Source: Pantoea stewartii subsp. stewartii (lineage in GTDB: Bacteria; Pseudomonadota; Gammaproteobacteria; Enterobacterales; Enterobacteriaceae). Taken from it: DNA of 33,981 bases. Made by a program: the position numbers and the translations under genes. The notes under the pieces were generated by a model. It was given only the letters and a program-made list of their open reading frames with translations. It ran no database searches and was not told where the DNA came from. The DNA lies in contig NZ_VZPF01000058.1 of the NCBI RefSeq assembly GCF_008801695.1, positions 1 through 33,981 of the forward strand. Direction: 5' to 3'. Below are positions 33,855-33,981 of the stretch, in pieces; position 1 is the stretch's first letter; the number at the start of each line of letters is the position of its first letter.

Positions 33855-33981
33855 GTAAGCGTCGCATTCAGACCGTATTGACGTTCAGGCAGAGGGAAGC
33901 TCGACCTTCCATGGCAGCAGATCGCGGACCCGGTTCACCGGCCAGTCCTGTATATGACCGATGACGTAACGCAACCACGTC
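33855..33981 (-). mobile_element. IS66-family insertion sequence, tnpC-side end (partial)
   Basis: The element starts at 33855 with GTAAGCGTCGCATTCAGACC, which matches the other IS66 end in this window at 20 of 22 terminal positions. It runs off the right edge. The flank 33847-33854 (GGCCGTTT) differs from the 8 bases next to the left element (CATATGAC), so the two ends are not one insertion event. The visible part is exactly 127 bases. Confidence 0.88.
33885..33981 (-). CDS. tnpC: IS66-family transposase TnpC (C-terminal codons only)
   Basis: The last 31 or so codons before a TGA at 33885-33887 read TWLRYVIGHIQDWPVNRVRD followed by LLPWKVELPSA. This is the conserved C-terminus of the IS66 DDE transposase. 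The rest is outside the window. Confidence 0.9.
   Translation of the reverse strand, partial: TWLRYVIGHIQDWPVNRVRDLLPWKVELPSA

Noticed and set aside
985..33855. Composite transposon bounded by IS66 copies
   Set aside because: The cargo is core chromosome in conserved order, and the 8 bases flanking the two element ends (CATATGAC and GGCCGTTT) are unrelated.
1..33981. tRNA, rRNA or riboswitch
   Set aside because: I saw no cloverleaf or known aptamer core; the prophage junction is not at a tRNA gene.

Overview
The window is chromosomal DNA of a member of the Enterobacteriaceae. From queA to iraP, gene content and order follow the E. coli queA-acpH-proY-brnQ-phoRB-sbcDC-mak-rdgC-ppnP-yaiA-aroL-yaiI-proC-psiF-iraP region, with substitutions seen in Enterobacter-like relatives. 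malZ is absent; a phytase-type phosphatase and an inositol-monophosphatase-like enzyme sit near its place. araJ, aroM, phoA and dgcC are missing. Extra genes are a MetE-II-type methionine synthase, a PstS-like protein, a TolA-domain lipoprotein, a DUF2076 protein and a Rieske/FAD oxidoreductase. I cannot name the genus.

Layout. (1) 1-985: end of an IS66-family element (tnpA and partial tnpB, minus strand), which cuts into recT. (2) 986-7962: left-arm (PL-type) remnant of a lambdoid prophage, all on the plus strand: truncated recT, many small tightly overlapping accessory genes, excisionase, integrase. A 173-bp IS903-like MITE with a 9-bp target duplication splits one of these genes. (3) 7963-8047: prophage/chromosome junction just past the 3' end of queA, so tgt is not next to queA here. 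(4) 8048-33599: core genes. (5) 33855-33981: tip of a second IS66-family element with the last codons of tnpC, in the same orientation as the first.

Phosphate is the main theme of the core part. It holds phoB-phoR (with a clear Pho box) followed by a pstS-like gene, a translationally coupled inositol-monophosphatase-like and phytase pair, psiF, and iraP, the RssB anti-adaptor linked to phosphate starvation. Other functions are queuosine synthesis (queA), acyl-carrier-protein turnover (acpH), amino-acid transport (proY, brnQ), methionine synthesis with tandem MetJ boxes, DNA repair and recombination (sbcDC, rdgC), sugar phosphorylation (mak), nucleoside phosphorolysis (ppnP), shikimate phosphorylation (aroL) and proline synthesis (proC).

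The points most worth a second look are the MITE and its 37-codon reading frame, the conserved gene-junction sequences in the prophage, the TolA-III-like lipoprotein, the PstS-like protein in the phoBR operon, the phytase/IMPase pair, the MetJ-box array, the unusually long Gln-rich SbcC, and the IS66 TnpA whose N-terminus looks like an IS21 transposase.
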